Shown here piece by piece: positions 1 to 9,171 of a DNA stretch of 64,000 nt. Under the pieces are notes generated by a model. That model was not told the DNA's origin, made no database searches, and worked only from the letters and a program-made list of their open reading frames with translations. A program made the position numbers and the translations under genes. Location: positions 199,538 through 263,537 of the forward strand of contig CAYOPZ010000001.1 in NCBI GenBank assembly GCA_964406005.1, read 5' to 3'. Origin of the DNA: CAYOPZ01 sp964406005 (lineage in GTDB: Bacteria > Bacteroidota > Bacteroidia > Bacteroidales > SM23-62). How positions within the stretch are numbered: the first letter of the stretch is position 1; the number at the start of each line of letters is the position of its first letter.

Positions 1-710
1 ACCAGAAATGCATTGAAAAAGAGTATGTTATATTTGAAAGGGACAATTCGTATATAGGTGTGCTTATAGATGATCTTGTAACAAAAGGTGTGGACGAGCC
101 ATACAGAATGTTTACCTCGAGGGCAGAATACAGGATACTACTAAGACAGGACAATGCAGATGAGCGACTGAGTGAGATGTCATACAAACTCGGACTTGCT
201 TCAAAGGAAAGGATGATTTTACTCGAAAATAAAATAAGGAAGAGAAGCCGCATTGAAAACTTTCTTGAGAAAACAAGCGTTGTACCGGAGCTTGTAAATG
301 GTAAATTGACTGAACTGGGGACAAGCGAAATAAAACAAAAGATAAAAAGTGTACGACTTATTGAAAGACCGCAGGTGGGAATCAAGGATTTGTGGAAGCA
401 GATACCGGGGCTTGAAGATTTTTGCAATGGGTTGTATGTGAAACCGGAAGACGAAATCGTGGAATCGGCTGAAATCCTTATAAAATATACGGGTTATATT
501 GATAGAGAAAGAAAGTTGGCAGAGAAGATTAAAAGACTGGAAAAGATAAAAATAGCGGAGAACATTGATTACGATAGTTTAAAGTCTATTTCTACGGAGG
601 CAAGGCAGAAACTGAATAAGATTCGACCGAGGACGATAGGGCAGGCAAATAGAATTAGCGGAGTGTCACCAGCGGACGTCAGCGTACTTCTTGTACATAT
701 GGGAAGATGA
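1..710 (+). CDS. mnmG: MnmG (GidA) tRNA modification protein, C-terminal part
   Basis: With MnmE, MnmG builds the carboxymethylaminomethyl group on U34 of certain tRNAs, using FAD. Only the last ~236 residues lie in the window; the frame is open from base 3, so the start is upstream. The conserved stretch around YIGVLIDDLVTKGVDEPYR and MFTSRAEYR is diagnostic, and the rest matches the helical C-terminal domain, including GVSPADVSVLLVHM near the end. The stop is followed at once by a parS-like palindrome. The GTG at 60 is an internal Val codon, not a start. Confidence 0.96.
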   Translation, partial: QKCIEKEYVIFERDNSYIGVLIDDLVTKGVDEPYRMFTSRAEYRILLRQDNADERLSEMSYKLGLASKERMILLENKIRKRSRIENFLEKTSVVPELVNGKLTELGTSEIKQKIKSVRLIERPQVGIKDLWKQIPGLEDFCNGLYVKPEDEIVESAEILIKYTGYIDRERKLAEKIKRLEKIKIAENIDYDSLKSISTEARQKLNKIRPRTIGQANRISGVSPADVSVLLVHMGR

Positions 711-715
711 TTAAA

Positions 716-731
716 TGTTCCACGTGGAACA
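716..731. other. parS: parS-like centromere site
   Basis: TGTTCCACGTGGAACA is a perfect 16-bp palindrome that extends to 22 bp of perfect symmetry (713-734). It matches the known ParB-binding parS consensus (TGTTNCACGTGNAACA class). It sits between mnmG and the adenine deaminase gene, outside any credible gene. ParB loading here is inferred from the match; parA and parB are not in the window. Confidence 0.85.
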
Positions 732-749
732 TTTCTGGTTTTATATTCA

Positions 750-2381
750 ATGGGCAGGCTTATCCTGGAAGGAAATATTGTCGATGTTCTTGAAAAAAGG
801 ATTTTTGCCGGAAGAATCATTTCGGAACAGGGAAGGATCGTTTCTGTGGAAAAAACGGATAAACCTGTTAAAACGTATATTCTTCCGGGTTTTATTGATG
901 CACATGTACATATTGAGAGCTCCATGCTCGTGCCGTCGGAATTTTCACGCATTGCGGCCCGGCACGGGACTGTTTATTGTATATCGGATCCGCATGAGAT
1001 CGCAAATGTGCTGGGTATAGATGGTGTACGGTTTATGATCGAAGATTCAAAAAGGGCTAAGGTTAAATTCCTTTTTGGAGCCCCTTCATGTGTTCCGGCA
1101 ACTGATTTTGAAACCTCGGGATCAAGAATTAACATCAGGGAACTGGAAGAATTACTTGAATGGGAGGGAATCGGTTTCCTCTCTGAAATGATGAATTACC
1201 CGGGAGTGTTGTCAAATGACAGGGAGGTCCTGGGTAAAATAAGGGCTGCAAAGGACAGGAATAAACTAATAGACGGGCATGCGCCGGGATTGAAAGGAAA
1301 GGATCTCGATACATATATTAAGGCAGGCATTTCATCAGACCATGAATGTACTGACCTGGAAGAAGCCATTGAAAAAATTGAAAAAGGCATGAAGATACTG
1401 ATACGGGAGGGAAGTGCTGCAAAAAACCTTTCTTCGCTTGTATCTCTGGTAGACCGGTACCCGGAAAGCGTTATGTTCTGCACGGATGATATGCATCCCG
1501 ATGATTTGATTGAAGGGCACATGAACAGAATATTTCGCAGGGCAGTGGAATCGGGTTGTGACTGGTTCAATGTGCTGAGGGCAATGACACTGAATCCGAA
1601 AGACCATTACGGTCTTGATTCAGGCTTGCTGCAAAAAGGGGATACTGCTGATTTCATAGAAATAAACAACCTCGGGGACATGGAGATCATGGCCACCTAT
1701 ATAAATGGTGAAACAGCGTATATAAAGGGTATGCCGGAATCCGGAAAAACGCTTGAAGGCATAAGGCCGAACCGGTTTGAATGCCGGGCAATTTCAAGCG
1801 GGGACTTATCGGTAAAGGCAGAAAAAGAATATATACGGGTTATATGTGCAGCAGACGGAGAACTTGTTACCGGTTGCGAGATTACCAGAGCAAGAGTTGA
1901 AGATAATGTGGTGAAAACATCTGTAGACCAGGATGTTTTGAAGATCGTGGTACACAACAGGTATACAGAAGCTGAACCGGTTACTGGTTTTGTAAAGGGA
2001 TTTGGTTTGAAACGTGGTGCAATTGCGAGCAGCATAGCACATGACAGTCACAATATAATCTGCGTTGGTGAGAACGATCAGGATATTGCAGCGGCAATAA
2101 ATTATATTGTCGAAAAAAAAGGCGGCATTGCCGCGGCAGACCGGGACAGGATTGACGGTATGGCCTTGCCCGTGGCAGGGATCATGTCGGATCAGAGGGG
2201 GGAAACCGTGGCTGAACAGTACAGGCATATGAATCTACTGTCAGCGAAGTTGGGCTCCCCCCTGAAATCCCCGTTTATGACGCTGTCCTTTATGGCACTG
2301 CTGGTAATACCGGAGTTGAAAATAGGTGATAAGGGATTGTTCGATGTTAATAAGTTCAGCCATACTTCGCTTTTCGTGTAA
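750..2381 (+). CDS. ade: Adenine deaminase
   Basis: Hydrolyses adenine to hypoxanthine and ammonia in purine salvage (cytosolic, metal-dependent amidohydrolase). The 543-aa length is normal for the Ade family. The metal-binding motif DAHVHIES is at residues ~50-57, followed by SDPHEIANVLG, the DGHAPG segment and the late CTDDMHPDDL motif, all typical of Ade rather than adenosine deaminase. The C-terminal domain has IAHDSHNI and GGIAAAD. The ATG lies 18 nt after the parS palindrome. uvrC begins 12 nt downstream, so the two are probably cotranscribed. Confidence 0.94.
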   Translation: MGRLILEGNIVDVLEKRIFAGRIISEQGRIVSVEKTDKPVKTYILPGFIDAHVHIESSMLVPSEFSRIAARHGTVYCISDPHEIANVLGIDGVRFMIEDSKRAKVKFLFGAPSCVPATDFETSGSRINIRELEELLEWEGIGFLSEMMNYPGVLSNDREVLGKIRAAKDRNKLIDGHAPGLKGKDLDTYIKAGISSDHECTDLEEAIEKIEKGMKILIREGSAAKNLSSLVSLVDRYPESVMFCTDDMHPDDLIEGHMNRIFRRAVESGCDWFNVLRAMTLNPKDHYGLDSGLLQKGDTADFIEINNLGDMEIMATYINGETAYIKGMPESGKTLEGIRPNRFECRAISSGDLSVKAEKEYIRVICAADGELVTGCEITRARVEDNVVKTSVDQDVLKIVVHNRYTEAEPVTGFVKGFGLKRGAIASSIAHDSHNIICVGENDQDIAAAINYIVEKKGGIAAADRDRIDGMALPVAGIMSDQRGETVAEQYRHMNLLSAKLGSPLKSPFMTLSFMALLVIPELKIGDKGLFDVNKFSHTSLFV

Positions 2382-2393
2382 AGGAATTAAAGC

Positions 2394-4220
2394 ATGAGTG
2401 ACCCGGCCCGGGGAAAAATAAAGGATGCACTGAAAGAACAGGTTGACGTACTGCCGGGAAAGCCGGGTGTATACCAGTATTTTGACAGGAATGGGGAATT
2501 GCTTTATGTAGGGAAGGCCAAAAACCTGAAAAAAAGGGTTTCATCCTATTTTTCACGCACCCGGGCGGAAAGCAACAAGCTGCGTGTGCTGGTAAGGAGA
2601 ATTGCACGTGTGGAACATATTGTTGTCGCAACCGAATCTGATGCCCTGCTCCTTGAAAACAACCTGATTAAAAAACACCAGCCCAGGTATAATGTTATGC
2701 TTAAGGATGATAAAACGTTTCCCTGGATATGCGTTAAAAAGGAAGCTTTTCCAAGGGTGTTTTCCACAAGGAACCGGATACGGGACGGTTCGGTCTATTA
2801 CGGACCATATACATCGGTGGTTATGGTGAGGACAATCCTGGAAATGATAAGGCAATTGTACCCTCTCAGGACCTGCCGGCTGAACCTGTCGGAAGAGAAG
2901 GTGAAAAAAGGAAAATACAAAGTCTGCCTGGAATATCATATGGGTAATTGCAGGGCTCCCTGTGTAGGAATGCAGGAAGAAAGGGAATACGGGGAATACA
3001 TAGATCAGGTTCATCAGATACTGAAGGGCGATGTAAGGCAGGTTATAACCAGGTTGAAACAACTTATGCAGAAATATTCCGGTGCCCATGAGTATGAAGA
3101 GGCCCAGAAAGTAAAGGAGAAAATTGATATCCTCGAGAGATACAGGAGCAAGTCAACCATTGTAAATCCCATGATCAGCAATGTGGATGTTTTCAGCATA
3201 GCAGAGGATGAAAAATATGCCTTTGTGAATTATCTTAAAGTCATAAACGGTGCTGTAATACAGGCACATACACTTGAACTGGAAAAACGTCTGAATGAAA
3301 ATACGGCAGATCTTCTTTCATTTGCGATAATAGACATCAGGCAGAAGATCCATAGCAGTTCCCGGGAAATAATCCTTCCCATGAGAATAAATCTTACTAT
3401 TGAGGATCTGAGGTTTACAGTGCCTCAGAGGGGAGATAAAAAACACCTTCTTGAACTGTCGGAGCGCAATGCACGGTACCATCAGATCGAAAGGGGAAAA
3501 AGAATGGAAGCATCGGGTACGCAAGCAAGGACTTCGAGAATACTGGAAACCGTAAAAAAGGACCTTCGCCTGAAAACCCTTCCGTCACATATCGAGTGCT
3601 TTGACAATTCAAACATTCAGGGTACAAATCCGGTGGCTGCATGTATTGTCTTCAGGGATGCAAAACCAAGTAAAAGGGATTACCGCCATTTTCACATAAA
3701 AACGGTCCGGGGCCCTGATGACTATGCATCAATGGAAGAAGTGGTTTTCAGAAGGTACAGGCGAATGATTTCTGAGAAGGAACAGTTGCCGCAGCTGGTG
3801 GTCATAGATGGGGGAAAAGGCCAGCTTGGTGTGGCTGTCAGAGGATTGGACCGGCTGGGGATACGGGGGAAAACAGCCATCATCGGGATTGCCAAAAAAC
3901 TGGAAGAAATTTATTTCCCGGGAGACCGGTTTCCTCTGTATCTGAACAAGAATTCGGAGACCCTGAAGGTCATTCAGCAGTTGAGAAATGAGGCCCACCG
4001 GTTCGGACTTGAATTTCACAGGGCCCAGCGCAGAAGGAGCATGGTAAGGTCTGAGCTGGATCACATTAAGGGAATCGGGGACAAATCAAAAGAAGCCCTG
4101 ATCCGCAGGTTTGGTTCGGTTGAAAAAATAAAAAACGCTGATTTTCAGGAGCTTGCTGATGTTATAGGACCCGGGAAAGCAGGACTTATAAGGGATTATT
4201 TCTTACGTTCAACCACATAA
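2394..4220 (+). CDS. uvrC: UvrABC excinuclease subunit C
   Basis: UvrC makes the dual incisions in nucleotide excision repair. The 608-aa protein shows, in order, an N-terminal GIY-YIG nuclease (PGVYQYF and LLYVGKAKNLKKR, residues ~22-50), a four-cysteine segment, a UVR helix pair near residues 220-240 that binds UvrB, an RNase H-like nuclease (ECFDNSNIQGTNPVAACIVF, then VVIDGGKGQL) and C-terminal helix-hairpin-helix repeats (IKGIGDKSKEALIRRFGS). It is complete and of normal length. Its last 25 bases overlap the convergent polyprenyl synthase gene. Confidence 0.97.
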   Translation: MSDPARGKIKDALKEQVDVLPGKPGVYQYFDRNGELLYVGKAKNLKKRVSSYFSRTRAESNKLRVLVRRIARVEHIVVATESDALLLENNLIKKHQPRYNVMLKDDKTFPWICVKKEAFPRVFSTRNRIRDGSVYYGPYTSVVMVRTILEMIRQLYPLRTCRLNLSEEKVKKGKYKVCLEYHMGNCRAPCVGMQEEREYGEYIDQVHQILKGDVRQVITRLKQLMQKYSGAHEYEEAQKVKEKIDILERYRSKSTIVNPMISNVDVFSIAEDEKYAFVNYLKVINGAVIQAHTLELEKRLNENTADLLSFAIIDIRQKIHSSSREIILPMRINLTIEDLRFTVPQRGDKKHLLELSERNARYHQIERGKRMEASGTQARTSRILETVKKDLRLKTLPSHIECFDNSNIQGTNPVAACIVFRDAKPSKRDYRHFHIKTVRGPDDYASMEEVVFRRYRRMISEKEQLPQLVVIDGGKGQLGVAVRGLDRLGIRGKTAIIGIAKKLEEIYFPGDRFPLYLNKNSETLKVIQQLRNEAHRFGLEFHRAQRRRSMVRSELDHIKGIGDKSKEALIRRFGSVEKIKNADFQELADVIGPGKAGLIRDYFLRSTT

Positions 4221-5170
4221 TTAACAAGCCTTGCCAAAGCTTTTTTATACTCATTATCAGGAAATTCCTTAAGCATTTCAAGGGCTTCGTCCCGGTATGA
4301 GAACATTTTCCCGTTGCTGTATTCTATACCTCCGTTGACTTTGGCAAAAGAGATCACTTCCTGCACCCTGTGGGCATTGTTATTATGTCTGCTGATGGTT
4401 CTGACGATGCGCTTTCTTTCTTTTTCAGGACATTGTTCAAGGGCATGGATCAGGGGAAGTGTGAATTTTTTTTCTTTAATATCATTGCCGGTGGGCTTTC
4501 CGATGATGCCTTTTTTCTGGTAATCGAACAGATCATCCTTGATCTGGAAAGCCATTCCCACTTTTTCACCGAATACACGGAGCTTTTCCGCAATTTCCCC
4601 GTTTTTTGTTCCCGACCAGGCTCCGCAAGCTGTACAGGATGCAATAAGAGTAGCGGTTTTCTTGCGTATGATCTCGAAATATTCTTCCTTATTGATGTTC
4701 AGCCGGCGGGATTTCTGGATTTGAAGAAGTTCTCCCTCGCTCATTTCACGAACGGCTTCGCTGATATATTTCAGCAATTCGTATTCGTTTTCCTTTACGG
4801 ACAGAAGCAATCCCCTTGACAGCAGGTAATCTCCGAGAAGAACGGAAACCTTGGATTTCCAGAGTGCATTTATGGAAAAAAATCCTCTTCTTTCAAGCGA
4901 CTCATCCACAACATCATCGTGTATAAGCGTTGCGGTGTGCAATAATTCTATCATGCTTGAAGCGTTGTATGTCGACGGGGTGATCTCCCCTGTCATTCCT
5001 GCAGTCAGAAATACAAGAAGAGGGCGGATTTGTTTGCCCTTTCTGCGAAGTATGTAATTCGTGAGTATGTTAAGCAACGGGATATTACTTTTCATGGAAG
5101 CACGGAAATGCTTTTCAAATTGCTTTATTTCGCCGTTAACGGGTTTCCTGATTTCGTCGAGGAAGGGCAT
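4196..5170 (-). CDS. Long-chain polyprenyl diphosphate synthase
   Basis: Adds isopentenyl diphosphate units to an allylic starter to build the all-trans side chain of menaquinone (known for the family). The 324-aa protein has the first aspartate-rich motif LIHDDVVDESLERRG (~82-96), the substrate-binding GKQIRP (~45-50) and the second motif QIKDDLFDYQ (~209-218). The start chosen is the ATG at 5170. The frame stays open to 5569, but the extra N-terminal residues are low-complexity and unlike the family. Chain length cannot be read from sequence alone. Confidence 0.92.
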   Translation of the reverse strand: MPFLDEIRKPVNGEIKQFEKHFRASMKSNIPLLNILTNYILRRKGKQIRPLLVFLTAGMTGEITPSTYNASSMIELLHTATLIHDDVVDESLERRGFFSINALWKSKVSVLLGDYLLSRGLLLSVKENEYELLKYISEAVREMSEGELLQIQKSRRLNINKEEYFEIIRKKTATLIASCTACGAWSGTKNGEIAEKLRVFGEKVGMAFQIKDDLFDYQKKGIIGKPTGNDIKEKKFTLPLIHALEQCPEKERKRIVRTISRHNNNAHRVQEVISFAKVNGGIEYSNGKMFSYRDEALEMLKEFPDNEYKKALARLVNYVVERKK

Positions 5171-5267
5171 ATGAAGTGCACTGGTTTGTACGAAAGTAAA
5201 ATTAAAAATAAAATGATTCATAAATGTGCATATTCGGCCGGAAAGAGTTGATACTCCCTGCAGCCTG

Positions 5268-5322
5268 CTGCGGGCAAACTGCCTGCCAGGTCCGCAGCTC
5301 GCTACGGATAATACGCCCGCAG
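5268..5322. repeat. Nested inverted repeat upstream of polyprenyl synthase
   Basis: CTGCGGGC (5268-5275) pairs exactly with GCCCGCAG (5315-5322), and an imperfect hairpin CCGcAGCtcGCTaCGG lies between them. It is in the divergent intergenic region between the polyprenyl synthase and ArsR genes, so it could fold in the synthase leader. No known riboswitch class is recognised. Confidence 0.4.
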
Positions 5323-5397
5323 GATTCAAATGATTGATCCAGACCGGGATGTGAGTAATTATTTGATTTTGATGATCCAATGAAGATGATATATTTA

Positions 5398-5405
5398 TAT
5401 ATTTG
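5398..5405 (+). promoter_or_regulatory. -7 element of the arsR-like gene
   Basis: TATATTTG matches the Bacteroidota -7 consensus TAnnTTTG exactly, 29 nt before the ATG at 5435. No TTTG lies at the ideal 19-21 nt spacing; the nearest (5368-5371) is 26 nt away, so the assignment is moderate. Confidence 0.45.
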
Positions 5406-5434
5406 CATCTGTTAATAACGTAAAAGAACAGGTA

Positions 5435-5734
5435 ATGAAATTTGACAAACTGAGTCCGGAGGAACTTGAAAAAGCTGCAAACATGCTCAAGGCAATTGCC
5501 CACCCGATGCGAATTGCCATCCTGAATTATCTGGATGAAGGAAAAAAGCTGACCGTAACAGAAATACATGAATTGCTCAGGATAGAACAGTCCACCACCT
5601 CACATCATCTTGGCATACTTAAGGACAAAGGGGTATTGTCCTCGAAACGGGAAGGGAAAAACACGTATTATTTCATGAAGCACGAGAAACTGAACAGTAT
5701 TGTCGAATGCGTCAGTCAGTGTGCCTGTCTGTAA
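5435..5734 (+). CDS. ArsR/SmtB-family winged-helix regulator
   Basis: A 99-aa DNA-binding protein. The winged helix-turn-helix runs through KAIAHPMRIAILNYL (helix 1-2), VTEIHELLRIEQSTTSHHLG (recognition helix) and the wing GVLSSKREGKNTYYF. The family usually represses its own operon and senses metals or redox state. There is no ELCVCDL metal box in helix 3. Instead the extreme C-terminus carries two cysteines in CVSQCACL plus one more, a possible metal or thiol sensor (inference). It stands alone between the polyprenyl synthase and queD genes. Confidence 0.88.
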   Translation: MKFDKLSPEELEKAANMLKAIAHPMRIAILNYLDEGKKLTVTEIHELLRIEQSTTSHHLGILKDKGVLSSKREGKNTYYFMKHEKLNSIVECVSQCACL

Positions 5735-5791
5735 CCGTATACTTTGAAACCGCGGTAAAAAACTTGCATTTCCTGTTATCAGCTTATGTTC

Positions 5792-5862
5792 GAGAAAGCA
5801 GATATAAAAACCGCAGCCGGCAAATCAAAGATTTAATGCTGCTCTTTTATATCTGCTTTCTC
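5792..5862. repeat. Nested hairpin repeat element, copy 1
   Basis: An 18-bp perfect outer stem (5792-5809 with 5845-5862; left arm GAGAAAGCAGATATAAAA) encloses a conserved core. In the core, GCAGC (5813-5817) pairs with GCTGC (5838-5842), and AAATC with GATTT. A second copy with a different outer stem but the same core lies at 26.2 kb. It is intergenic, between arsR and queD. Confidence 0.8.
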
Positions 5863-5880
5863 ATTGAAAGATGTAACTTT

Positions 5881-5894
5881 ATTGAATGTTCAAT
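5881..5894. repeat. Short palindrome upstream of queD
   Basis: ATTGAA-TG-TTCAAT, 18 nt before the queD start. It could be an operator, possibly for the neighbouring ArsR-like regulator, but only the symmetry supports this. Confidence 0.3.
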
Positions 5895-5912
5895 ATTCTG
5901 GCAAAGCCGTGA

Positions 5913-6365
5913 ATGGCAAGGATTAGGATTACAAAAAGCTTTACTTTTGAGATGGCTCATGCACTCTGGAATTATGACGGGCCATGCAGGAATATCCATG
6001 GCCATTCCTATAAATTGTACGTCACCGTCCTGGGCATGACAAGCGAGGATACCGGAAACCCGAAACTCGGAATGGTTATGGACTTTTCCGATCTTAAGGA
6101 GATTGTTAAAACACATATCGTGGATGTCTTTGACCACTCTGTCGTTATAAGTTCTGATGCCGGCAAGTCTGATCTGAAAAGGATCGAACAGATGTTTGAT
6201 AAATTTTATGTGGTTGACTACCAGCCTACGTGTGAAAACCTTGTGACGGATATGGCCGGCAGGATCAGGAAAGAACTGCCTGAAACAGCGTCACTTTTCA
6301 GCCTGAAGCTTGCAGAAACCGAAACATCCTATGCAGAGTGGTTTGCTTCTGACAACCCTGTGTAA
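5913..6365 (+). CDS. queD: 6-carboxy-5,6,7,8-tetrahydropterin synthase
   Basis: QueD converts dihydroneopterin triphosphate to 6-carboxytetrahydropterin, the second step to queuosine. The 150-aa protein has the zinc ligands His16 (EMAHAL) and His29/His31 (NIHGHSY), the catalytic Cys25 (GPCRN) and the C-terminal glutamate of LAETETSYAEW. Other queuosine genes are not nearby. A pterin-cyclase role in another pathway (PTPS-like) cannot be excluded, but the CxxxHGH spacing favours QueD. Confidence 0.92.
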   Translation: MARIRITKSFTFEMAHALWNYDGPCRNIHGHSYKLYVTVLGMTSEDTGNPKLGMVMDFSDLKEIVKTHIVDVFDHSVVISSDAGKSDLKRIEQMFDKFYVVDYQPTCENLVTDMAGRIRKELPETASLFSLKLAETETSYAEWFASDNPV

Positions 6366-6386
6366 TCTTTTTTGTTAAATTGCCGC

Positions 6387-9158
6387 ATGGAGAAGAAGAA
6401 ACTTTTTCTGCTTGACGCCTATGCTTTGATATTCAGGTCGTACTATGCATTTATCAGAGCCCGTATGGAAAATTCAAAAGGCCTGAATACTTCGGCAATC
6501 TACGGGTTCACATCTACGCTTGATGAAATACTGAAAAATGAATCGCCCACCCATATCGCTGTGGTTTTCGATCCTCCGGGCCCAACATTCAGGCATGATA
6601 AATTTCCGCAGTACAAGGCCAACAGGGAAGCGACCCCCGAAGAAATAAAGCAATCCGTTCCATGGATCAAGCAAATTATCGAAGCCCTAAGTATACCTGT
6701 CCTGGAGGTGCCTGGATTTGAAGCGGATGATGTCATAGGAACACTTGCAAAAAAGGCCGAACTGAAAGGTTATCAGGTTTATGTAATGAGCCCTGACAAG
6801 GACTTTGCACAACTTGTAAGCGAAAATGTGTTTCTGTATAAGCCGGCAAGATCGGGTAACAGAGCGGAAATACTCGGGATCGGTGAGATCAGGGAGAATT
6901 TCAAGGTGGAAGAACCGTCTCAGGTGATTGACATACTTGCACTGATGGGGGACAGCTCTGACAACGTACCGGGCGCTCCCGGAATCGGTGAGGTCAGCGC
7001 AAAAAAACTGATTTCTCAATACGGGTCTGTTGAGAATATTTTTGAGAACGCTGACAAGCTGAAAGGGAAACAGCAGGAAATCGTCCGTGAAAACAGGGAT
7101 CAGATATCCCTGTCGAAAGACCTCGTAACAATAAGACTGGACGCCCCGGTAAAACTGGATGAAGAGGAGCTGAGCCTGAAGGAGGCGGATAAGGGTGCAC
7201 TGGCGAAACTTTTTCAGGAACTGGAATTTAAAACCCTGGCTTCCAGGATCCTGTCCAATTTGGAAGAAAAAGAAAAACACGAAAACGGGCAGGCCTCCCT
7301 GTTCAAGGATGAAGCAATCCGGCCGGGAAGCCTGTTTAAGGAACTGAAAACACTTAAGGATACACCGCATAGATATATCTGTGCCGATTCGGAAGCCTTG
7401 AGGGAAAAACTGCTGAAAGAGCTTAACAGGTTGAAAGCCTTTTGTTTTGATTCGGAAACCACCAGCATACAGGCCATTGACGCCGAGCTGGTCGGCCTGT
7501 CCTTTGCCTGGGAAACCGGCACGGCATGGTACTTGCCTCTGCCTGAAGGAAGTAACGAGGTAATGAAAATACTGGAAGACTTCATTCCCCTGTTTGAAAA
7601 CACCGCGATTACGAAGATCGGACAGAACCTGAAATACGATATCCAGGTACTGGGAAATTACGGGATCCGGGTCATGGGAAAAATATTTGATACGCTTATC
7701 GCCCATTACCTTCTGCAACCGGACCAGAAGCACAACCTGGACTACCTGGCCGAAGTGTATCTGGAGTATGGCAAGGTGCGTACGGAGGAATTGATTGGCC
7801 GGAAAGGCGATAAACAGGGGAACATGCGCGATGTACCCGTTTCCAGACTTACCGATTATGCCTGTGAGGATGCCGATATTACATGGCAATTGTACGGACT
7901 GCTTTCCAGGGAAATGGAAGAAGAAGGATTTATCGCTCTTGCAGGAGACATCGAATTCCCTCTTGTATACGTACTTGCAGATATGGAAAGGTCAGGCGTT
8001 ATGCTGGACTGTGATTCGCTGAGTAAATATGCAGGTGTGCTGGACAAGGAAATGCTTATGATCAGGGATGAGATCTACAAGCTTGCAGGTGAGGAATTCA
8101 ATATTCTGTCACCCAGGCAACTTGGCAGCGTCCTCTTCGAAAAACTGAAAATAAGCTCGAACGTACAAAAAACAAAAACCAGGCAATACTCAACCAGTGA
8201 GGATGTTCTCGTAAAACTCTCGGATACTCATCCCATTGTAAATAAGGTTCTGGAATTCAGAACACTTCGTAAGCTTCTCTCGACCTATGTAGAGGCCTTG
8301 CCGAAACTCGTGAATCAGAGGACAGGACTTCTGCATACTTCCTATAACCAGGCCGTTGCCGCAACAGGGCGCCTCAGTTCCAACAATCCGAATCTTCAGA
8401 ACATACCCATACGGGAAGCAAAAGGAAGGGAGATCAGAAAATCGTTTATACCGAGATCAGGGGATAATGTGATTTTATCGGCGGATTACAGCCAGATAGA
8501 ACTCAGGCTGATGGCCCATCTGAGCCAGGATCCTCTCATGATAGAAGCATTCAAAAAGGGGAAAGACATCCATTCGTCCACTGCGGCAAAGATCTTCGGA
8601 GTGGTTCCCGAACAGGTGAACAGGGAACAGCGTGCCAAAGCGAAAACGGCCAATTTCGGGATCATATACGGCATATCGGCATTTGGATTGTCGCAGCGGA
8701 TGAATATTTCCAGGACAGAAGCAAAGAATTTGATAGACAGTTATTTCGACACCTACAAAATGGTACGAAAATACATGGACGATTCAATCCGGAAAGCCAG
8801 GGACAGGGGCTATGTTGAAACGATGTTCGGAAGACGGAGGTACCTGCGCGATATCAATTCAAGAAATGCGGTTGTCCGGGGATTCGCAGAAAGGAATGCC
8901 ATAAATGCACCCATACAGGGTTCTGCCGCAGACATCATTAAAATTGCGATGATAAGGATACAGGAAAACCTGCTTTCGGGAAAATACAGAACAAAAATGA
9001 TCCTGCAGGTTCATGACGAACTGGTCTTTGATGCAGACAGACAGGAACTGGAAAGCATTGTACAGATGGTCAAAGAGACCATGGAAAATGCATGTGAACT
9101 GTCGGTTCCACTTGAAGTGGATTACGGGACCGGGAATAACTGGCTGGAAGCACATTAA
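6387..9158 (+). CDS. polA: DNA polymerase I
   Basis: Repairs and processes DNA and removes RNA primers. The 923-aa protein has three domains: an N-terminal 5'-3' exonuclease (PGFEADDVIGTLA, then MGDSSDNVPGAPGIG); a 3'-5' exonuclease with the catalytic pair Asp355/Glu357 kept in CFDSETTS, so proofreading is likely active; and the family A polymerase with DYSQIELRLMAHLS (~700), the O-helix RAKAKTANFGIIYG and QVHDELVFD (~874). The frame opens at a TTG (6372), but the ATG at 6387 fits the family start MEKKKLFLLDAYALIFR. Confidence 0.97.
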   Translation: MEKKKLFLLDAYALIFRSYYAFIRARMENSKGLNTSAIYGFTSTLDEILKNESPTHIAVVFDPPGPTFRHDKFPQYKANREATPEEIKQSVPWIKQIIEALSIPVLEVPGFEADDVIGTLAKKAELKGYQVYVMSPDKDFAQLVSENVFLYKPARSGNRAEILGIGEIRENFKVEEPSQVIDILALMGDSSDNVPGAPGIGEVSAKKLISQYGSVENIFENADKLKGKQQEIVRENRDQISLSKDLVTIRLDAPVKLDEEELSLKEADKGALAKLFQELEFKTLASRILSNLEEKEKHENGQASLFKDEAIRPGSLFKELKTLKDTPHRYICADSEALREKLLKELNRLKAFCFDSETTSIQAIDAELVGLSFAWETGTAWYLPLPEGSNEVMKILEDFIPLFENTAITKIGQNLKYDIQVLGNYGIRVMGKIFDTLIAHYLLQPDQKHNLDYLAEVYLEYGKVRTEELIGRKGDKQGNMRDVPVSRLTDYACEDADITWQLYGLLSREMEEEGFIALAGDIEFPLVYVLADMERSGVMLDCDSLSKYAGVLDKEMLMIRDEIYKLAGEEFNILSPRQLGSVLFEKLKISSNVQKTKTRQYSTSEDVLVKLSDTHPIVNKVLEFRTLRKLLSTYVEALPKLVNQRTGLLHTSYNQAVAATGRLSSNNPNLQNIPIREAKGREIRKSFIPRSGDNVILSADYSQIELRLMAHLSQDPLMIEAFKKGKDIHSSTAAKIFGVVPEQVNREQRAKAKTANFGIIYGISAFGLSQRMNISRTEAKNLIDSYFDTYKMVRKYMDDSIRKARDRGYVETMFGRRRYLRDINSRNAVVRGFAERNAINAPIQGSAADIIKIAMIRIQENLLSGKYRTKMILQVHDELVFDADRQELESIVQMVKETMENACELSVPLEVDYGTGNNWLEAH

Positions 9159-9171
9159 CAATCATTTATAA

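Noticed and set aside
715..1020. A 101-aa frame starting MFHVEHF
   Set aside because: The start is the parS palindrome read as codons and the rest is out of frame with adenine deaminase.
4196..5569. A 457-aa reading of the polyprenyl synthase gene
   Set aside because: The first ~133 codons are low-complexity and unlike the family; the ATG at 5170 gives a normal 324-aa protein.
5873..5881. GTAACTTTA upstream of queD as a fifth ECF promoter
   Set aside because: No CGTC lies 12-13 nt downstream, so the pair is incomplete.
5707..6039. A 110-aa open frame between arsR and queD
   Set aside because: It runs through the hairpin repeat and into queD in another frame; no signal of coding.
6687..7889. 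A 400-aa open frame on the - strand
   Set aside because: Antisense to the polA exonuclease region, with no recognisable domain.
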